Below, piece after piece: positions 59,561 through 64,000 of a stretch of 64,000 nt of DNA. The number at the start of each line of letters is the position of its first letter. Position 1 is the stretch's first letter. The DNA lies in NCBI RefSeq assembly GCF_020536995.1, contig NC_068357.1:67015128-67079127 (forward strand). Reading direction: 5' to 3'. Below the pieces are notes generated by a model. The model was not told where the DNA came from. It did no database searches and saw nothing but the letters and a program-made list of their open reading frames with translations. This DNA is from Dreissena polymorpha. Taxonomy: Eukaryota; Mollusca; Bivalvia; Myida; Dreissenidae. The position numbers were made by a program, and so were the translations under genes.

Positions 59561-59794
59561 ATTGAGCCGCGTCACGAAAAAGGGGACTTTAAGGCGATTG
59601 CGACCAGTTTGGATCAAGATCAACTTGCGCTTTTCAAGCGCAGTCTGATCAGGATTCAAACTGTTCGCTTATCATCTTTGATTTATCATCTTTGATTTAA
59701 TGACTGAATATCGAATATTGAAAAGCGCAGTCTGATCTGGATCCTTACTGGCCGCAATCGCCTTCAGGTCGCTTTTCTCGTGACGCGGCTCAAT
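59561..59794. mobile_element. MITE with ~30-bp TIRs, copy B
   Basis: Matches 30521-30754, same ends. Confidence 0.8.
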
Positions 59795-60199
59795 TGAATT
59801 ATGGATGACTGCCATAACAAGTAGTGTATTGTGGATGGCGCTTAAAACTGTACTCTATTTAAGATAGAAAACACACTCTATATAAAATAGATTTATATAA
59901 AAGAGTACAGTTACAGCTACTTTTAGTTTGGTGTATGCCATAATACAAAACTGATAGAGAACATTCACTGGAACGTTTACTCGTATCTATTACTTAATGT
60001 CATGTATTTAGAGGTCGGGTATCTATATAATAATTATCTGACGTTATAATGTGAAACACGTGCCTGACTGGTAGTCACTTAAATACTGATATACATGTAC
60101 ATGTACAATACATGTTCTGTACAGACAAATTACTTAGAACGCACATCAATCGAGCAGCCGTCGAACGTATGACGTCACTTTGTTAAAGCATGTTTGTTT

Positions 60200-60600
60200 C
60201 CCGCGCATCAATATATATAGGATCTGGCACGAGTTGTCATATCATACCATATTTTATTAAATGAGTTTAGGAATTTTGTGAGTAAGCTAACCTTTGGCGA
60301 GCTTACTAACGAATTTCCTGAACGAGTTAATAAATTATGTTATGAAATGACAACGAGTGTCAGATCTTTTTCATCACTTGCTTTTAAATGAGCAAATTAA
60401 ATAAATATTCACGCAAACATTATGATAAATCCCGAATGTTGTTTACATTTCGTGACGTCATTTGACGTTGCAACGTCATTTCAACAAAATAACAAAATGC
60501 GATTGGTCATTCGAACGAAAATAAGCCAATAACGCTTAAAAGTATATTACACATGTGTAAGATAAAAATATTCGTAATGGTTATATTACATGGGAAACAG
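60200..60600 (-). repeat. Right inverted-repeat arm, copy B
   Basis: Matches 31160-31560, including TGACGTCA and TGACGTTGCAACGTCA near 60452-60480. Confidence 0.85.
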
Positions 60601-61392
60601 GATATGTGGACTATGGCATGTGATAAAAACGGTTATAATACGTTTTCTATTAAAAAAATGCATGAACTATATTTAATATTCTACTTATTATACACAATAT
60701 AAAATTATATTTCGGCGATCACGCCATTTTCAAGGGATTAAAGCGTTTTAGGCGCATAGGATTTTTCTTTCAAGTTATTTCAAGCAAACAAAATTTTGCG
60801 CCAATGTTTTGTCATACAATTTTACAGTCTTACAAAATGCATCAAAGCAAACCAAAAGTGTGAAGACATTTAAGATAATCAAATAGTTAGCGACTTGAAC
60901 CCCCTGCGGAATGTTAGATCGGAAAATTCTCTGAAATAGACATAAGCTGAAACGGGCGTTACCAGTATCTTTTGATAGTGTAAAATACCGATGTCAAAAC
61001 AAGTAGCGTTGAGCAGCTATTTAGCAGAAAGCAGTACTCCTGCGTTAACTTATTATTATACATACCAGTTTTCTCAAAATTAATTGCACACTTGATCAAT
61101 TTTCGGCGTTTGATAGCACAGCTATGTGAACAAAATGCAACTTAATTTTATGTGTAGCCGTTATTTGATATCTTAACTTACCATTCAGGTTATACATTTT
61201 CGAATTTGACCAATAATACCGCAGATTTAACGAGTCTTTGACTACCTCTATTTTTTCTGTACTAATTTTCATACATTTTTAACTTTATAACCATCCACAG
61301 ATATCATCAGCATAGATGTTCGCACATTGATTATGTATACGATAAACATGATGCAATGTTATTAATTTTATTTTTTTAAACCTATTTATTTA
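60601..61392. other. Unique spacer, copy B
   Basis: Nearly identical to 31561-32340; nothing supported. Confidence 0.5.
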
Positions 61393-61543
61393 AGCTCGAG
61401 TGCATAACAAGCCTAAGGCTTATATGAAACGCTCTCCTTGGTGTCTATTGGGGAGATCTAAAGAACGCTCCCACAGTGGGGATCGAACCCGTAACCTCCT
61501 GATCGCTAGACGGACACCATATCCACTACGCCACGGCGACCTT
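61393..61543 (-). mobile_element. tRNA-derived SINE, copy B
   Basis: Matches 32350-32500 with intact box A and box B words. Confidence 0.75.
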
Positions 61544-62132
61544 AAATAATGCAATGTTGTTTGAAATAACGAATATGACCGGTACTTATCACTTTAATTA
61601 CTTAGTTAGAGCATATACATTGATTGGGGTAGGGTTGCAAGTTTTAAATAACTTTGAAACAAAACCATCTTTAGATTCAATATATTCCAATGGAAACATT
61701 CTGCATTATACAAAATGTTAATATTATGATATATTGATATCATAAATGATGAAATGAAAGGTTTTAATGAGATATTGCGAAAATGCCATTTCGCATATTA
61801 CCGACTTTATTGAAATTAAAGGGGCTGTTTGATTATATGAGCATCTCTTGTGTCGTAATTCAATGCATCAAGTCCAGTTTTATAGTGATTTTCTTTTCTG
61901 ATAGGGTTACTCTTGATAAAATCAGCAAACATATTTTCAGCATGTATTGAATAATGTATCAAGAACAGCACAAAGTCTCAAACACGTCTTTTTTAAACCA
62001 GAGAAAAAGACCGATGGTCAAAAACACTTTATTATTATCTTTCTAACTTGAAGGCCAAATATGTACTTATATACGTTGGTGGTAGGTTATTGGTAGGTTA
62101 TTGTATCAAAGCATATACATGTATCTACAATA

Positions 62133-63002
62133 TCCGGAGCAGAGCTCCAGATAATTTTTTCAGCCGAGGGGTATTTCACTCATGAAATTTTTATAGATGA
62201 GTAAAAATCAAAATCCAATAATTTTAAGGAGTATTTATGTCCAAAGGATCAGAATTAATAATAAAATGTACATGTAGTGTTAACTCTCTATAACAAGCAG
62301 TCTTGTACACAATAAAGCAATCACTTTTGTTTTATTTAACAGTTGTTCTGTTGTTGTGTTTTGCCCATGGCTTATAAGCAGCCATTAATCTATTTTTCCT
62401 TCTTGATTTGGCAAGCCACTGTTTAGCACACACTGCACAGCCACGATCAAAATCTTCTAAGCTTGGCCCACAAAACTTGTTTATTATATGTGTATTTCGG
62501 CTGCCATTTAAAAAGTGCTTGAAGGAAAAAGGTTTGTACATAGTGCCACACAAGAGATGAAACTGATAGCAAAAATTAAATGCTTGAACTTGGGCGATTC
62601 GGGGTTTATCGAATGTGATGTCAAATGTTTTGACCATAAGCGTATATCGATTCTCAACAATGCAGCGGGAGCCCGTTGTGTCAACATCGGCCTTTATCGT
62701 GGGTCAACATGAAATAATACCGTTCTGATTGAGGAGTGAATAATGTCGGGAACCACATTCTATACATAGATGGTCATGTCACAAAGTTTTAACTTGTGTG
62801 GACACAATGACGGGAACCAGTCATGTTTACATGAATTTATATGCATGTATAAACGGCTAATACGCATTAAAACTGCACACGATGCGTAATCCGAAATTAG
62901 CCAGGAGTTATTTTACGCAACAAAATTTTAAGTCATGCGTATTTCAATTGGTTTCATGCGTATTTTACGCAAATACGCATCTTATCTGGCCCTCTGATCC
63001 GG
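62133..63002. mobile_element. DNA transposon relic with 21-bp TIRs, copy B
   Basis: Matches 33062-33929, same ends; contains the longer version of the minus-strand ORF. Confidence 0.55.
62332..62637 (-). CDS. Small ORF inside the DNA element, longer form
   Basis: 101 codons starting MVKTFDITFDKPRIAQVQAF and ending KHNNRTTVK. The frame stays open upstream past the start (KADVDTTGSRCIVENRYTL), so the true product may begin earlier or this may be a C-terminal remnant. It has four cysteines in CGPSLEDFDRGCAVCAKQW and a basic cluster KSRRKNR. I recognise no family. Transposase C-terminus is the simplest idea, given the flanking TIRs. Confidence 0.4.
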   Translation of the reverse strand: MVKTFDITFDKPRIAQVQAFNFCYQFHLLCGTMYKPFSFKHFLNGSRNTHIINKFCGPSLEDFDRGCAVCAKQWLAKSRRKNRLMAAYKPWAKHNNRTTVK

Positions 63003-63750
63003 AGCCTACCTGATCGGAAAGCAAAAGTACGAGGCTTCAAATTCATGCTTAGTGTGCAACTTATTTTGAGAAAAATCCTCATGTATAATTATAATAAATA
63101 AACTGGAAAAGTGGCTGCTTTGGAATCACAAATTGTATTCAAGAATATATAATAGCAGACCCGTTTATTAACGCAAGTTAACGCAGGAGTAATAACAATA
63201 GGTACACATAACCTATAACAAAGTGAAAACACAAGTGCTCACACCGAGTACAATTGGATTTATGTAACTGTTTATAACTACATTTCAACATGGAAACTGA
63301 AAATATACACTGCGTGAGAACATGGTTAACAAACTACAAACTGCTGAGTGCACATGTGACGTCAATAAATCACAGAGCGCATGACAAAAAATCTATATTA
63401 CATTGTACATGTTATCTTGATGAAAAGAACCGTTTAATATATATGCAATATATCTTTATATAACAGTTAATACAAAACTACTCGTATACTAATTATAAAT
63501 CACTTAACAATAATAAAATCTAGCTATGCATCCAGCATTGTAATTCAGAGATACAAAACGAATATGCGAAAAACAACAAATCGAATAAAAATCATAAAGC
63601 ATCAGAATGCAACATGTCACATATAAAAATAATATATATATATAAGTGTGCGTCCTACTTGGCGTTAGTTCATAATATCTGGATATTTCTATTTCCAGAT
63701 ATACCGGATTTGGTCAAGTTATGTCAACAGGCTAGTTAAGCGATGACTTT
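63003..63750. other. 3' flank of the MACPF gene, copy B
   Basis: Matches 33930-34676; nothing supported. Confidence 0.45.
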
Positions 63751-64000
63751 CTAGTCGGTGTTGGTGATGTTATGACGGCTCGAAATGAAAAAGGTTGTGG
63801 TCCCACTTTCTTTTTCCAGGCCTGAAATTGACTCCTTACTGTACTTAGTACACTGTGCTACTTTATCCGGACAGTCACAGTGCGTATAGGCCACACAGTG
63901 GGCATCTCGGATGCAAAGTTTACGACATGTTGTTAGGTTCGCCTTTCTGTCATGATCATTTTCAAAGCCGCGCGCGACACCATTTATTCTAGTATCGATG
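63751..64000 (-). pseudogene. MACPF gene, second copy, 3' end only (cut by window edge)
   Basis: Encodes the last PAN/apple-like region, with TCRKLCIRDAHCVAYTHC and DCPDKVAQC motifs and the same stop codon as copy A. Whether this copy is whole cannot be judged, because most of it lies outside the window. Confidence 0.65.

Larger units (their letters stand above)
48948..64000. repeat. Large duplicated block, copy B (continues past the window)
   Basis: Partner of 19772-34926, same order and orientation. Differences include a shorter 69-bp satellite, a longer 40-bp minisatellite, two transposon insertions (55597-56245 and 56632-57134), a missing segment (28204-28436 of A) and an extra 28 bases near 61754-61781. 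Confidence 0.95.

Overview
The window looks like nuclear DNA of a bivalve mollusc, probably a heterodont of the Dreissena/Mya/Mercenaria kind. This is inference from AT-rich sequence, the dispersed repeat types (long-TIR MITEs, tRNA-derived SINEs, repeats ending in GTCCCCC/GGGGGAC-like tails), a spliced metazoan MRPL11 gene and a mollusc-type MACPF gene. Most short open frames are noise in repeats.

Layout. 1-8.9 kb: an intronless, probably GPI-anchored immunoglobulin-domain protein (2076-3293) followed by MITEs and SINE fragments. 8.9-15.2 kb: a complete four-exon MRPL11 on the minus strand, with a hAT-like element and minisatellites in its introns. 15.2-20.3 kb: two 5'-truncated LINEs and large ATT/AAT microsatellites. 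19.77-34.93 kb: copy A of a large duplicated block holding a 45-bp minisatellite, a CAC/CAT tract, a 69-bp satellite, a 40-bp minisatellite, an inverted-repeat pair with CRE-like palindromes, a small ORF, and the 3' end of a MACPF gene that continues to about 36.2 kb. 36.4-40.3 kb: a tandem-unit dispersed repeat and a hAT relic with a perfect 8-bp target duplication. A gap of exactly 100 N (40485-40584) separates two contigs.

The right contig opens with the most unusual part, about 8.4 kb (40585-48947) of dense, intron-free, convergent genes with AATAAA signals on or next to their stop codons. It encodes a BIR domain, a RING finger, a GIY-YIG nuclease core, a large signal-peptide/transmembrane glycoprotein and several unknown proteins. 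I read it as a broken fossil of a large double-stranded DNA virus, malacoherpesvirus-like being the leading guess. It joins copy B of the duplicated block (48948-64000, running off the window) inside the same LINE that continues normally in copy A.

Copies A and B are nearly identical between repeats but differ in satellite copy number (about 31 against 11 units of 69 bp; about 9 against 18 of 40 bp) and by two clean transposon insertions found only in B. They could be a true recent tandem duplication, or two haplotypes wrongly placed in tandem across the gap. In the second case the virus-like segment would be a presence/absence difference between haplotypes or a contig chimera.
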